A DNA stretch of 64,000 nucleotides from Emticicia sp965283955 (GCA_965283955.1 CBDIQW010000001.1:2666001-2730000); one strand, 5' to 3'. Shown: positions 52,404-62,411, numbered from the stretch's first letter. A program made the numbers and translations. The notes: generated by a model not told the origin, from the sequence alone.

Positions 52404-53672
52404 CTATATCATTTCAAAACCACAATAAGGCACTAATACTTTTGGTATTTTAATGCCTTCTGGCGTTTGGAAGTTTTCTAAAATTGAAGCCAAAATACGT
52501 GGCAAAGCTAATGCTGAGCCATTAAGTGTATGCAATAACTGCGTTTTGCCATCCAGTTTGTATCTAAGTTTCAAGCGATTGGCTTGATATGACTCAAAAT
52601 TTGAAACCGAACTAACTTCTAACCAACGTTTTTGGGCAGCTGAATACACTTCAAAGTCATACGTAAGGGCCGATGTAAAGCCCATATCTCCACCGCAAAG
52701 GCGAAGAATACGATAAGGAAGTTCAAGTTTTTCGAGTAATGATTTCACGTGTTCAACCATTTCATCGAGTGCTTGATAAGATTCTTCGGGTTTACGAATC
52801 TGAACAATTTCGATTTTATCAAATTGATGCAAACGATTTAAACCACGAACGTGAGCTCCCCAGCTTCCTGCCTCACGACGGAAACACGGTGTGTAAGCCA
52901 CATTTTTGATGGGTAAATCATTGTCCGATAAAATTACGTCACGATAAATATTCGTTACTGGAACTTCGGCCGTTGGAATCAAATATAAATCATCGACCGT
53001 TGAATGATACATTTGCCCTTCTTTATCGGGTAATTGACCTGTTCCAAAACCCGACTCTTTATTAATCAAAATCGGCGGTTGAATTTCCATAAAACCAGCC
53101 GCCAATGCTTCATCCAAAAAGAAATTAATCATGGCACGCTGAATTCTTGCCCCTTTTCCTTTGTAAACAGGAAAACCAGCACCTGTGATTTTATTTCCTA
53201 AATCAAAATCAATAATATCATATTGTTTGATTAACTCCCAGTGTGGTAAAGCCGCTTCGTGAAGCTCAGGAATCTCGCCAGCTTGAAAAACATTGACGTT
53301 TTCTTCAGGCGTTCGACCTTCAGGAACGCTTACATGCGGAAGGTTCGGGATTGTTACCATAATATCGTAAAGCTCAGATTCAGAAACTTTTAAATCTTCT
53401 TCCAAAGCCTTCGATTTTACTTTCAATTCGGCAGTTTCGGCTTTAGCCGCTTCGGCTTCTTCTTTTTTACCTGCTTTCATCAAGCCTCCAATTTCTTTGG
53501 CCAAAGCATTGGCTCTTGCCAAAGTTGAATCTAACTCAGCTTGCGTTTCGCGACGTTTTTGGTCGATTCCTAAAACCGTTTCAATCGTCTCTTCGGCATT
53601 CTTGAAATACTTACGCTTCAAGCTATCAATGGTAGCTTGTTTGTTTTCTTTTATATAATTGAGTTGTAGCAT
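52404..53672 (-). CDS. serS: Seryl-tRNA synthetase
   Basis: Class II aminoacyl-tRNA synthetase of 422 residues. The N-terminal coiled-coil tRNA-binding arm spans about 30-105. Motif 2 is CFRREAGSWGAHVRGLNR near 265, and motif 3 is NGSALALPRILASILEN near 380, followed by GFEMI at the end. The TPG-like ATAEVP (IPTAEVP) loop binds serine. The start is the ATG at 53672. It follows aspartate kinase on the same strand, separated by a palindrome. Confidence 0.97.
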   Translation of the reverse strand: MLQLNYIKENKQATIDSLKRKYFKNAEETIETVLGIDQKRRETQAELDSTLARANALAKEIGGLMKAGKKEEAEAAKAETAELKVKSKALEEDLKVSESELYDIMVTIPNLPHVSVPEGRTPEENVNVFQAGEIPELHEAALPHWELIKQYDIIDFDLGNKITGAGFPVYKGKGARIQRAMINFFLDEALAAGFMEIQPPILINKESGFGTGQLPDKEGQMYHSTVDDLYLIPTAEVPVTNIYRDVILSDNDLPIKNVAYTPCFRREAGSWGAHVRGLNRLHQFDKIEIVQIRKPEESYQALDEMVEHVKSLLEKLELPYRILRLCGGDMGFTSALTYDFEVYSAAQKRWLEVSSVSNFESYQANRLKLRYKLDGKTQLLHTLNGSALALPRILASILENFQTPEGIKIPKVLVPYCGFEMI

Positions 53673-53686
53673 TTGAGTAAATCTTT

Positions 53687-53719
53687 AAACCTCATAGGTT
53701 TTGAAAACCTATGAGGTTT
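53687..53719. repeat. AAACCTCATAGGTTTT palindrome
   Basis: A 16-bp arm (53687-53702) and its exact complement (53704-53719) flank one G, giving a 33-bp odd-centred palindrome between the aspartate kinase stop and the serS start. It could end the lysC transcript or be a dispersed repeat. Confidence 0.8.
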
Positions 53720-53729
53720 GTTATGTAAA

Positions 53730-55055
53730 TTAAAACTTAAACAAACCTTCGTTCAGGGCGTTTAAGGCTTCGTTTTTGTGCTTGGTATCAACCAAAAGTG
53801 AGATATTATGCTCCGACGCTCCATAAGCAATCATTCTGATTGGAATATCACGCATTGCTTCCATAACTTTTAGAGCGATACCCGCTTTATCGGCCATGAA
53901 ATTACCTACGATACAAATGATTGATTGATTACGGTCATGTTCTTCCAAATCAGCGAACTGGCCTAAAACTGCCGTGATTTTATCTAAATTTTCAGCATTA
54001 TCAATCGTTACTGCAATCGAAACTTCCGACGTAGTTATCATATCTACTGGTGTTTTGAAGTTTTCAAAAACCTCAAATACCTTTCTCATAAATCCGTAGG
54101 CATTCAGCATACGAGTTGAGTGAATGTAGATAGCCGTGATACCATCTTTTGCTGCAATGGCCTTGATTTCAGAATCGGTTGTTTTGTCGGCGATGAGCGT
54201 TCCATAGGCGTTTGGCTCCATCGTGTTTTTCAAACGAACTGGCACACCACGCATTTTTGCTGGGGTAATTGTGCTTGGGTGAAGAATTTTTGCACCAAAA
54301 TACGCCAGTTCAGCGGCTTCTTCAAAAGTAAGCTCACGCACGGGGAATGTACGCTTCACGATTCTTGGGTCGTTGTTGTGCATTCCGTCGATGTCAGTCC
54401 AGATTTGGATTTCTTCGGCACGAATTGCTCCACCCACCAACGAAGCTGTATAATCAGAACCACCACGCTTTAGGTTATCAACTTCACCACGAGGATTACG
54501 ACAAATAAAGCCTTGTGTGATGAAAATTTGCTTGTCTTCCAACTGCGAAAGCATCGCCGTGAGTTTTTCTTCTGTAAAACTCAAAACTGGTTCGTTGTCA
54601 GCGTCAATTAGCATGAAATCAAGAGCTGGCAAAAGAGCCGAGCTTACACCTTCTTCTTGCAAGTAAGCCTCAAACATTTGCGTTGAAAGTAATTCGCCTT
54701 CGGCAACGATTTCTTTTTCTTGTTTGAGCGTAAAAGGCTTAATACTTACCAAGGAGCGAATGAAATTAAATTCATTGTCGATGATGGTTTTGCCTTTTGT
54801 ATATCCTTCTTCGGTTTTATATAATTCTTTGATAAAAGCCTCATAATGAGCATAAAGCGAGTCGATTTTTTCGTTTGCTTCGGCATCATTATTCACTTTG
54901 AGTGACTCGCCAATAGAAATAAGTGAGTTAGTAGTGCCAGAAAGTGCCGACAAAACTACGATTTTACGACCGCCATCTTCAGTAATAAGATTACGGATTG
55001 AGTGCATACGCTCGGGCTTACCTACTGAAGTCCCGCCAAATTTCCAAACTTGCAT
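53730..55055 (-). CDS. lysC: Aspartate kinase
   Basis: Phosphorylates aspartate, the first step toward lysine, methionine and threonine. The 441 residues have the kinase domain (1 to about 285), beginning KFGGTSVGKPERM with QGFICRN, RGGSDYTASLVGG and WTDIDGMHNNDPR, then two ACT domains (about 300-440) for amino-acid feedback. It is a monofunctional enzyme, not fused to homoserine dehydrogenase. The start is the ATG at 55055; upstream DNA contains TTTTGAATGA words like those of the ATTCACTC repeat. Confidence 0.95.
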   Translation of the reverse strand: MQVWKFGGTSVGKPERMHSIRNLITEDGGRKIVVLSALSGTTNSLISIGESLKVNNDAEANEKIDSLYAHYEAFIKELYKTEEGYTKGKTIIDNEFNFIRSLVSIKPFTLKQEKEIVAEGELLSTQMFEAYLQEEGVSSALLPALDFMLIDADNEPVLSFTEEKLTAMLSQLEDKQIFITQGFICRNPRGEVDNLKRGGSDYTASLVGGAIRAEEIQIWTDIDGMHNNDPRIVKRTFPVRELTFEEAAELAYFGAKILHPSTITPAKMRGVPVRLKNTMEPNAYGTLIADKTTDSEIKAIAAKDGITAIYIHSTRMLNAYGFMRKVFEVFENFKTPVDMITTSEVSIAVTIDNAENLDKITAVLGQFADLEEHDRNQSIICIVGNFMADKAGIALKVMEAMRDIPIRMIAYGASEHNISLLVDTKHKNEALNALNEGLFKF

Positions 55056-55153
55056 TTTTTAATTTAATTTTGAATGAATACGTTTTGAATGAGTGTGTTA
55101 TTTAGCTTGTTGATTATCAGTAATTTGTATATCAAGTGTAATTTTCGGCATTA

Positions 55154-55780
55154 TTATAAACGTCTATTTATAAAATCATCAACAGATTTTTTTACTTTTT
55201 TCTTTACCTCTTCCCACGTTTCATTTTTTAAAGAAATTGGGTTTTCTTGCATTTCAGCATCTTCAAAATAATACATCGAATGAACTACAAAACCTATCTC
55301 TTCATTGCTATACTTTGCTTTAAAGAACGACAACATTTCTTCAATAGAATATAAATCAAGGAGATTTGCTAAATCATAAAAGTCTTTTTTAGCTCCTCGT
55401 TTAGATATTGCATTTAGTTTCATCGCAACTACATCTGGAATCGAAACAAAACGAATACTTTCAATCTCTTCTATTTCTTGTAAGTAAGGATATTGATGTA
55501 AAACAATATCTATCTTTAAATCTCCAATTACGCCAGCAAAAGACCTTTTCGTTTTACGTAAAACTTCAAAACTATCAAATTTGGCTTTTATTTCAGGAAT
55601 AATACTATCACTTTCAAAATCTTCATTGCTAAAAATATCTAAATCTACCGATAGCCTATGACCAAGTTTTAGAGATAGGTTTGTACCTCCAACAAGTGCA
55701 AAGTTTTCTAAAATGGGAAGTTTCATTAATTCTTTTAAAACTCCCAGTGTGTTGGGTTCGACTGTCTCCGTAAATAGCAT
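55154..55780 (-). CDS. AbiEii-type nucleotidyltransferase (toxin-like)
   Basis: A 208-residue DUF1814/AbiEii-family nucleotidyltransferase. The active-site pattern ALVGGTNLSLKLGHRLSVDLDIF (residues about 34-56) has the GGT loop, the HR-x-S motif and the paired Asp of this fold, and KKDFYDLANLLDLY near 132-145 is the second conserved block. AbiEii enzymes are the toxins of AbiE phage-abortive and type IV toxin-antitoxin systems; stand-alone homologues also modify tRNA ends. It overlaps the preceding 99-residue gene by 46 bp, a tight two-gene unit. Confidence 0.83.
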   Translation of the reverse strand: MLFTETVEPNTLGVLKELMKLPILENFALVGGTNLSLKLGHRLSVDLDIFSNEDFESDSIIPEIKAKFDSFEVLRKTKRSFAGVIGDLKIDIVLHQYPYLQEIEEIESIRFVSIPDVVAMKLNAISKRGAKKDFYDLANLLDLYSIEEMLSFFKAKYSNEEIGFVVHSMYYFEDAEMQENPISLKNETWEEVKKKVKKSVDDFINRRL

Positions 55781-56034
55781 TTGAATTCAGTAGGGTTTAA
55801 TTGAAAATAACCGCAAATAAAAGCAAAAACCTCTTTCCTAAAATAGGGTACTTGAACCATCATTTTTTTAATATTTTCAAACCCATAATATCGAATTAAC
55901 TCCAATTGGTCGTTGAACTTTCCATAGTTAAAAACTTTATCCACAACAAAAACATGGTTCTTCTCAAAATCAATTTCTTCAAAATTGACATCCCAAAAAG
56001 CTGTTTTCGATATGTTTGGTCTTGGTTTTTGCAT
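55735..56034 (-). CDS. Small partner of the AbiEii-type protein (DUF6922-like)
   Basis: A 99-residue protein starting MQKPRPNISKTAFWDVNFEE, with the pattern of the DUF6922-type partners found before AbiEii genes in Bacteroidota (FWD near 13-15, IDFEKNHVFVVDKVFNYG, and a helix around IRYYGFENIKKMMV). It has no obvious DNA-binding motif. It is upstream of and overlaps the nucleotidyltransferase gene, the usual antitoxin position. The family assignment rests on recall of the pattern, so it is moderate. Confidence 0.65.
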   Translation of the reverse strand: MQKPRPNISKTAFWDVNFEEIDFEKNHVFVVDKVFNYGKFNDQLELIRYYGFENIKKMMVQVPYFRKEVFAFICGYFQLNPTEFKCYLRRQSNPTHWEF

Positions 56035-56038
56035 TTTC

Positions 56039-56518
56039 TTAGGCTAACCCTAACATTTTTATCGCCGTTATTGCCGCCTCGTCGCCTTTATTTCCGTGGA
56101 TTCCACCCGCACGGTCGAGAGCCTGTTGTTGGTTATTTGGGGTTAAAACTCCAAAAATAACGGGCTTATTATATTTCAAAGAAACGTTGGTCAATCCTTG
56201 TGCTACTGCATGATTGATATAATCGTTGTGCTTAGTTTCACCTTGAATCACGCAACCGATAGCAATTACGGCATCAATATCTGCTTTTTGGGCAAAAACT
56301 TGCGAACCAAAACTTAATTCATAACTCCCTGGCACATTGGCTCTTACGATGTTTTCCGTTTTTACGCCATTTTCTACGAGCGTTTTGTATGCCCCTTCAA
56401 AAAGGGCTTCGGTTACTTCTTCGTTCCATTCGGCTACGATGATTGCAAAACGTTTTTGACTTACATCAGGTAAACCTGCGGTATTGAACTCACTTAAATT
56501 TTTATTAGCTGACGACAT
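56039..56518 (-). CDS. ribH: 6,7-dimethyl-8-ribityllumazine synthase
   Basis: Condenses the ribitylaminopyrimidine with dihydroxybutanone phosphate, the penultimate step of riboflavin synthesis; forms pentameric or icosahedral shells. From the ATG at 56518 (MSSANKNLSE) it has 159 residues, a normal length. Motifs are AEWNEEVTEALFEGA, NVPGSYELSF, IGCVIQGETKHNDYI with the catalytic His in TKHNDY, and the GVLTPNNQQQALDRAGG block. It reads in frame with the TPR gene upstream only because that gene has lost its stop through a frameshift; a terminator lies between them. Confidence 0.93.
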   Translation of the reverse strand: MSSANKNLSEFNTAGLPDVSQKRFAIIVAEWNEEVTEALFEGAYKTLVENGVKTENIVRANVPGSYELSFGSQVFAQKADIDAVIAIGCVIQGETKHNDYINHAVAQGLTNVSLKYNKPVIFGVLTPNNQQQALDRAGGIHGNKGDEAAITAIKMLGLA

Positions 56519-56536
56519 ATTTTTTCGGGATAAATT

Positions 56537-56572
56537 AAAAAAAGGGATAAACCTACTTCGGCTTATCCCTTT
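56537..56572 (-). terminator. Terminator between TPR gene and ribH
   Basis: On the minus strand a 13-bp stem (56560-56572 with 56541-56553, one G-U pair), a 6-nt loop and a run of seven U form a textbook rho-independent terminator. It lies inside the apparent fused frame, showing that the fusion is not real. ribH must have its own promoter or use read-through. Confidence 0.92.
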
Positions 56573-56582
56573 GATTATATTT

Positions 56583-57298
56583 TTATTGCATAACCAAGTT
56601 CTTACTCGCCGACATGTGTCTTCGAGTTTGGATTTATATTTCTTGGCGTTACCAATTTCAATTGATTCTGGGTATTTTTCAATAATCTCGCTATATACAC
56701 CAATTGCTTCTTTGTTATTTTTAGCAACTTCGTAAGCAGTAGCAAGTTTCATTAAATAGACAGGTGTGAAGGTTTTATTTGGTTGATAATCAGCCGCTTT
56801 TCGATAGTACGTAATAGCATCTTCAACGCTTTTCTTTTCCATGTAGGCATCACCAATCAACACATATGCTCTTGCTTGCACGAGTAAATCGTTTGAGCTA
56901 AAGCTTTTCAATTGTTCAATACCTTCATCATATTTGCCTTGTTTTATTAAAGCAACGCCTGAATAGAATTTTGCTAAGTTTCCAGCTTTCGATGCACCGT
57001 AGTTATCAGCAATAGCCAATAACCCTTCGTTTCCACCTGTTCCGTTTAGAGCTTGTTTTAATGAATCGGCTTCAAAAGCGTAAACAGCATTAAACATGGC
57101 TGCTTGTGCCTCTTCGTCTTGAGAATTTGTATAATAGTTATACCCAACTACTCCTAACACAACTGCCAAAATACCACCACCAATGATAGTCAATAACTTT
57201 TGGTTGTTTTTCAAGAAGCCTTCTGCTTTGTTGAATTCTTGTTGTAGAGCTTCTGGACTTTCGATGATGTCAAGACCTGATTTTTCTTTTTTTGCCAT
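56583..57298 (-). CDS. Tetratricopeptide membrane protein, frameshifted at its 3' end
   Basis: A 238-residue (after repair) membrane-anchored TPR protein. One membrane helix (about 38-57) follows a cytoplasmic N-terminus; the rest, about 85-225, is TPR-like helical pairs (YSGVALIKQGKYDEGIEQL, ARAYVLIGDAYMEKKSVEDA, YLMKLATAYEVAKNNKEA). This resembles YfgM-like and other periplasmic TPR adaptors. The frame shifts at about 56614-56620: one missing base restores M-S-A-S-K-N-L-V-M-Q-stop at 56583. The TPR-ribH order is common in this phylum. Its precise role is unknown. Confidence 0.83.
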
Positions 57299-57665
57299 TG
57301 TTTTGATAGTGCGACTACCGCTTTAATTTATCGGATTTACTTGATTAACTAATTGATAATCAAGTTTAATTTTCAAAAAATTATGTTTTTAACTAACTCT
57401 AAACTTTTTCGGAGTGCAAAGTTATGAAATTGATTTTGAACTTCTATAAATACTTTGATAAAAATTATGCCAATAATCGTATTTTACAGAAATTAAGTTT
57501 CAAAAATTACATTTTAGGCATATTATAAAGATGGATATTTGTTCAAATAATCATGATAGTAGTCATATATCATTCAGAAAACATTTAAGAGCAATAAGCA
57601 ACTACGTTACTTTTTATTAACTTGCAATAGTTTAGTCATCAATAAACCTTTTTTCTACATTCTAT
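57299..57665. other. Intergenic region upstream of susC
   Basis: A 367-bp AT-rich gap between the divergent TPR and SusC genes. I see no reading frame, structured RNA or clear promoter box; it probably contains both promoters. Confidence 0.4.
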
Positions 57666-60600
57666 ATGAAACAAACTCTACGATGTTGGGTCGTGGCATT
57701 TTCTATTTTGCTATATCAGCAAGCCTTAGCCCAAGAAAAATCAATCAGCGGAACGGTTACCTCTTCAGAGGATGGTTCGGCAATGCCTGGGGTTAGTATT
57801 TCAGTCAAAGGTACAAGTAAAGGTACTTCTACTGACGGAAATGGTAAATACAAAATCACTATTCCGCAAAGTGCTACTTTGGTTTTTAGCTTTGTTGGGA
57901 TGGAATCTCAACAAATAAAAGTCAGCACTGCGTCAGTTATTGATGTAAAACTCAAAGCAATTGCATCAGAACTAAACGAAGTTATTGTAACTTCTTTCAA
58001 TATTTCTAAAGATAAAAAGACGCTGGGATATGCAACCCAACAAGTAAACGGTGATGAAATTGCTGATACTCAAAGAGAAAACTTTCTAACTGCTTTGCAA
58101 AGTAGAGTAGCTGGTGCAACAATCAATACTACGAGTGGGGCTCCAGGAGCTTCCTCACAAATTGTATTGCGTGGATTTAACTCGCTGAGTGGCAACAACT
58201 CTCCATTGATTGTTGTAGATGGCTTACCTATCAGTAACTCTACCTTCGACCAAAATAACTTAACTGTTCAAGGGTCTAATCGTAGTAACGACTTTACGAA
58301 TCGTGCGGCAGATATTAACCCGAATGATATTGCAAGTATCACAGTTTTGAAAGGCCCAGAAGCTACTTCGCTTTATGGAATCGATGCAGGAAGTGGGGCA
58401 ATCATCATTACGACTAAAAAAGGAGCTGCTGGAAAATTGAAAATTTCTTACGATAATAGCTTTAGATTTGACCACATGTATCTTTATCCTGAAATTCAGA
58501 CAACTTACGGACTTGGAGTTTTAGGGGATGGAACACAACGCACAAGAAGTGCTTTGGGACCTAAAATTTCAGATACAACAAAAATCTATAATAATGTTAA
58601 AAACTTTTTCAACGATGCCTTTGTACAAAAGCATAACGTTACACTCGATGGAGGAAAAAATCGTCTTGCCTATCGTTTATCGCTTGGCTCGACGAACCAA
58701 AACGGAACAATCCCAAATACTGGACTTGACCGCTACAATGCTCGTGGTACACTTTCTTATAATTCTTTGAGAAAGAACTTTGATGCAAATTTAAGTGTAG
58801 CATATACTTACAGCGAAAATCAGAAAGCGTTACGTGGTGCAGGAGGTTTCTTACAAGGATTGTACTCTTGGCCAATTTTTGATGATGCTTCTCAGTATAT
58901 AAAAGATGATGGGTCTCGTCGTAGATACTTTGATGATGCCAACTTTGCAGAAGCCGATAATCCTTATTGGTCAGTCAATAAAAATGAAAGTTCGGATAAA
59001 ACTAATCGTTATGTGTATAACCTATCGGCTACATACCGTCCGTTGCCTTGGTTAACGGTTACAGGTAGAGGAGGTTTAGATTCATACGAAACCAGCGGTA
59101 ATGTTTTTTATCATCCATTGTCGAATGATTATTACACGGTTGGTGGTATGGTTGAAAACTACACTGAAAAATACAAAGGATACAGCGGTGTAATGATTGC
59201 AACTGCCGAAAAAAAGGTAGGGAAATTAACCAATACTCTTAGATTGGGTAGCTCGTTTGATGAATATCGTCGTGATATTTTTTCTGAAAGAGGGCAAAAA
59301 TTAAAGAAAGTTGGAGAAGATTATATTAATGATATTTCAACTGTTGACCCTGCTACTATTCTCAACAGCCGTACCCTCGGACGTGATACCCTCATTAGAA
59401 GAAGAGCTCTTGGTATATTTGGAGAATATACTGCTAACTACAATGACCTATTGGTGCTTACCGTTACAGGCAGAAACGACCAAACTTCTACATTACCCAA
59501 AGAATCTCGCTCATTTTTCTATCCTTCGGCCAGTTTAGCATTCAATTTCAGTGAGTTAATAACAAAAAACACGAAAATTTTTAGCTATGGTAAATTACGT
59601 GGCTCTATCGCAGAAACCGCTAAAGATATTCCACCTTATGGGTCACAGTCGGTTTATAACAGACAACTTACGAGTGGCTTAGGGTATGGCTATGGTTTCA
59701 CAAATAATAATCCATTTATTAAGCCCGAAAGACAACGCACTTTTGAAGTTGGAACAGAATTGAATTTCTTCGGAAAAAGATTAACTTTTGACTACACGTA
59801 TTATAACACACTCAATATTGGACAAATCGTGCGAAATGTTCGTTTGAGTTATGGCTCTGGGTTCATTCTATCAACCCTCAACGTAGCAGATACTCGTAAT
59901 AAAGGTATGGAGTTGATAGTTACGGGGCAGCCAATCAAAAATAAAAATTTCAAGTGGGATATTACAGTAAACATGGCAGGAACACGCAATAAAGTTCTTA
60001 ATCTTCCATCAAATATCCCCGAATATTATAACTCTGATACATGGCTCGATGCATTCCGTAATGGTTTAGTACCAGGAAGCACAACAACTTCATTAACTGG
60101 TCAAGATTATTTAAGAAATGCTCAGGGGCAAATTCTCATCGACCCTGGTACTGGTATTCCTTTAGTTAATCCAAATTATGTAAAGATTGCAGAGCGTAAC
60201 CCAGATATAACGGGAGGCATCATTAATAACTTTACTTATAAAAATGTTTCGCTTTCTTTCTCGTTAGACCTCAGAAAAGGTGGCGACATTATGAATGGAA
60301 CGGAATACTGGCTAACACTCAGAGGATATAGCACACGCACACTCGACCGTGAAAAATCAATCATTTTACCAGGGGTGTTGAGAGATGGTCTGGAAGAAAC
60401 TGCAAACCCAACACCAAACACTATTCAGATTAATCCATACTTTAGTACTTACTATCAAGATGGGCGTGTCTATGCTTCAAATTTTGTAGAAAAAGATATT
60501 AACTGGTTGCGTTTACGTGAAACACGTGTAAACTATCGTTTTACACCAAAAATGCTTAAAAACATGAAATATATTTCAGCATTAAGCCTTTTTGTTTCAG

Positions 60601-60764
60601 GAACAGACCTCTTCATTCTCACAAATTATTCGGGAGCAGACCCTTCTGTAAATGGTAATAATGCCGCTACTGCTGGTGTGGGATCTTTTGGTATTGATTA
60701 TTTTTCTCCATCAACTCCAAGAGGTATTAATTTTGGTCTTAGAGCAGATTTTAAAGCCAGATAA
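57666..60764 (+). CDS. SusC/RagA family TonB-linked outer membrane protein
   Basis: Outer-membrane importer of 1032 residues, paired with the SusD-like gene that follows. It has a signal peptide (1-22, ALAQ), CarboxypepD_reg-like domain (about 25-105), plug with LRGFNSLSGNNSPLIVVDG and LKGPEATSLYGIDAGSG (about 150-250) and the SusC barrel ending INFGLRADFKAR. The cargo is not evident: no glycoside hydrolase or peptidase is near, and a DUF4397 lipoprotein completes the operon. Confidence 0.94.
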   Translation: MKQTLRCWVVAFSILLYQQALAQEKSISGTVTSSEDGSAMPGVSISVKGTSKGTSTDGNGKYKITIPQSATLVFSFVGMESQQIKVSTASVIDVKLKAIASELNEVIVTSFNISKDKKTLGYATQQVNGDEIADTQRENFLTALQSRVAGATINTTSGAPGASSQIVLRGFNSLSGNNSPLIVVDGLPISNSTFDQNNLTVQGSNRSNDFTNRAADINPNDIASITVLKGPEATSLYGIDAGSGAIIITTKKGAAGKLKISYDNSFRFDHMYLYPEIQTTYGLGVLGDGTQRTRSALGPKISDTTKIYNNVKNFFNDAFVQKHNVTLDGGKNRLAYRLSLGSTNQNGTIPNTGLDRYNARGTLSYNSLRKNFDANLSVAYTYSENQKALRGAGGFLQGLYSWPIFDDASQYIKDDGSRRRYFDDANFAEADNPYWSVNKNESSDKTNRYVYNLSATYRPLPWLTVTGRGGLDSYETSGNVFYHPLSNDYYTVGGMVENYTEKYKGYSGVMIATAEKKVGKLTNTLRLGSSFDEYRRDIFSERGQKLKKVGEDYINDISTVDPATILNSRTLGRDTLIRRRALGIFGEYTANYNDLLVLTVTGRNDQTSTLPKESRSFFYPSASLAFNFSELITKNTKIFSYGKLRGSIAETAKDIPPYGSQSVYNRQLTSGLGYGYGFTNNNPFIKPERQRTFEVGTELNFFGKRLTFDYTYYNTLNIGQIVRNVRLSYGSGFILSTLNVADTRNKGMELIVTGQPIKNKNFKWDITVNMAGTRNKVLNLPSNIPEYYNSDTWLDAFRNGLVPGSTTTSLTGQDYLRNAQGQILIDPGTGIPLVNPNYVKIAERNPDITGGIINNFTYKNVSLSFSLDLRKGGDIMNGTEYWLTLRGYSTRTLDREKSIILPGVLRDGLEETANPTPNTIQINPYFSTYYQDGRVYASNFVEKDINWLRLRETRVNYRFTPKMLKNMKYISALSLFVSGTDLFILTNYSGADPSVNGNNAATAGVGSFGIDYFSPSTPRGINFGLRADFKAR

Positions 60765-60819
60765 CTTATACTAAACTAAAGAATAGTAAATGCTATAACG
60801 TCTTTTTATTCAAAAAAAC

Positions 60820-62362
60820 ATGAAAAAAATATTTTTAATTATAAGTTTAGGATTGGGGCTAATCTCGTGTGATGATTACATTGATGAGGCCTTTCGTAAT
60901 CCAAATGCCCCAACACTCGTAAAACCTTCGGAGGTTTTACCTGCCATTCAAGCAAATATGGCTCGTGGGGTTCAGTTTGACTCTCGTATGCTTGGCCGAT
61001 ATGTAAACTACTGGACTTTGACTACCGCTGGTGGCTCATGGGACCGTATGGGCTATGATCCAAACTCCGATAATGGCGGAGAAAAATGGCGTACTCATTA
61101 CTGGAATTTAGGTCAAAATGTAGTCAACATGATGAGAGATGCTCGTGCCGAAGGTAAAGACGAATACATCGGTGCTGGGCACGCCATTATGGCTTGGAGT
61201 TGGTTATTATTGACAGACTATCATAATGATGTTATCTTGAAAGAAGCCTTCAACACCAGTCAACTAACATTTAAGTTTGATACCCAAGAAGATGTTTACA
61301 AACACATAGCAGTACTTTGCGACTCAGCCAATGTTTACTTAAATAAAGCTTCCCAAAAAGAAGTTTCGAGCGATTTTCGCACCGCAGATGCTTTTCTTTA
61401 TGGTGGAAATATTGATAAATGGAAAAAATTTGTGAGTGGAGTAAAAGCAAAACTTTTACATCGTTATTCTTTAAAAAGTACATACAAGCCTGATGATGTC
61501 ATTAAGGCGGTTGATGCTGCTTTGGCTTCAATTGATGATGATGCAATGATTAAATTTAATAATGGCCCTGCCGCTGCTGATGATGCCAATTTTTACGGCT
61601 CAAGAAGAAATAATTTAGCGGCTTATCGCCAGACCGATTTTATAATTAGATATTTGGATGGTACAGTTTATGGTGGCCAAAAAGACCCAAGAATGAGTTT
61701 TTTATTTAGACCCTCGACTGATGGTGTATTTAGAGGTATAAGAATGAACGCAGGAGAAGCTACAACCCTTCCAGCAAACCGAAAAACTTATAATTTTTCG
61801 GTTCAGTTTCTACGGTTGCACCTGCGGGGGCGTTGATACCGATGCTCGAAGTTTCTTTAAAAACAATGCACCATTACCCTTGATGACTTTTTCTGAACTA
61901 CAGTTTATTAAGGCCGAAGCAGCTTTCATCAAAGGAGACAAAGCAACCGCTCTAATTGCTTATCAGAAAGGTATTAAAGCTTGCTTTGATATGTATAAAA
62001 AGTCTTACACAGGTTATGTAGCTTTTACTGATAAACAGGCGGATGATTATATAACCGCTATCAGCCCTAAAACAACTACTGACTTAACTTTGAGCGATAT
62101 TATGATGCAAAAGTTTGTTGCCTTGTGGGGTTATGGATTTGAAGAAACATGGGTTGATTTACGCCGCTATAAATATAGTCCAGATATTTATAAAACTTAT
62201 GAGCTTCCAACAGCAATCTACCCTGATAATCTTGGAAAATTAGTTTATCGTGTTCGTCCGAGATACAACTCTGAGTATTTGTGGAATGTTGAAGAACTAC
62301 GAAGAATTGGTGGTACTAATACCGACTACCATACCGTTGAAACTTGGTTCGCAAAGCCATAA
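60820..62362 (+). CDS. SusD/RagB-like lipoprotein, doubly frameshifted
   Basis: Nutrient-binding surface lipoprotein partner of the preceding SusC. The lipobox is LISC (Cys near 18). SusD-like_2 features include AWSWLLLTDYHNDVI, FLYGGNIDKWKKFVSGVKAKLLHRYS and the C-terminal EETWVDLRRYKYSPDI. Two one-base losses separate the halves: a T in the run 61794-61798 and a G in the run 61826-61830. With both restored the reading is N-F-F-G-S-V-S-T-V-A-P-A-G-G-V-D-T-D and the protein has 514 residues. Two homopolymer losses within 37 bp strongly suggest sequencing error. Confidence 0.9.
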
Positions 62363-62411
62363 GTAATTTGCATAGTTCCGAATATTAGTTAATAAAAAGA
62401 AAAAATACGTT

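Noticed and set aside
56039..57298. A bifunctional TPR-lumazine synthase fusion protein
   Set aside because: The linker contains a rho-independent terminator and a one-base correction restores the TPR stop codon; RibH has its own ATG and full length.
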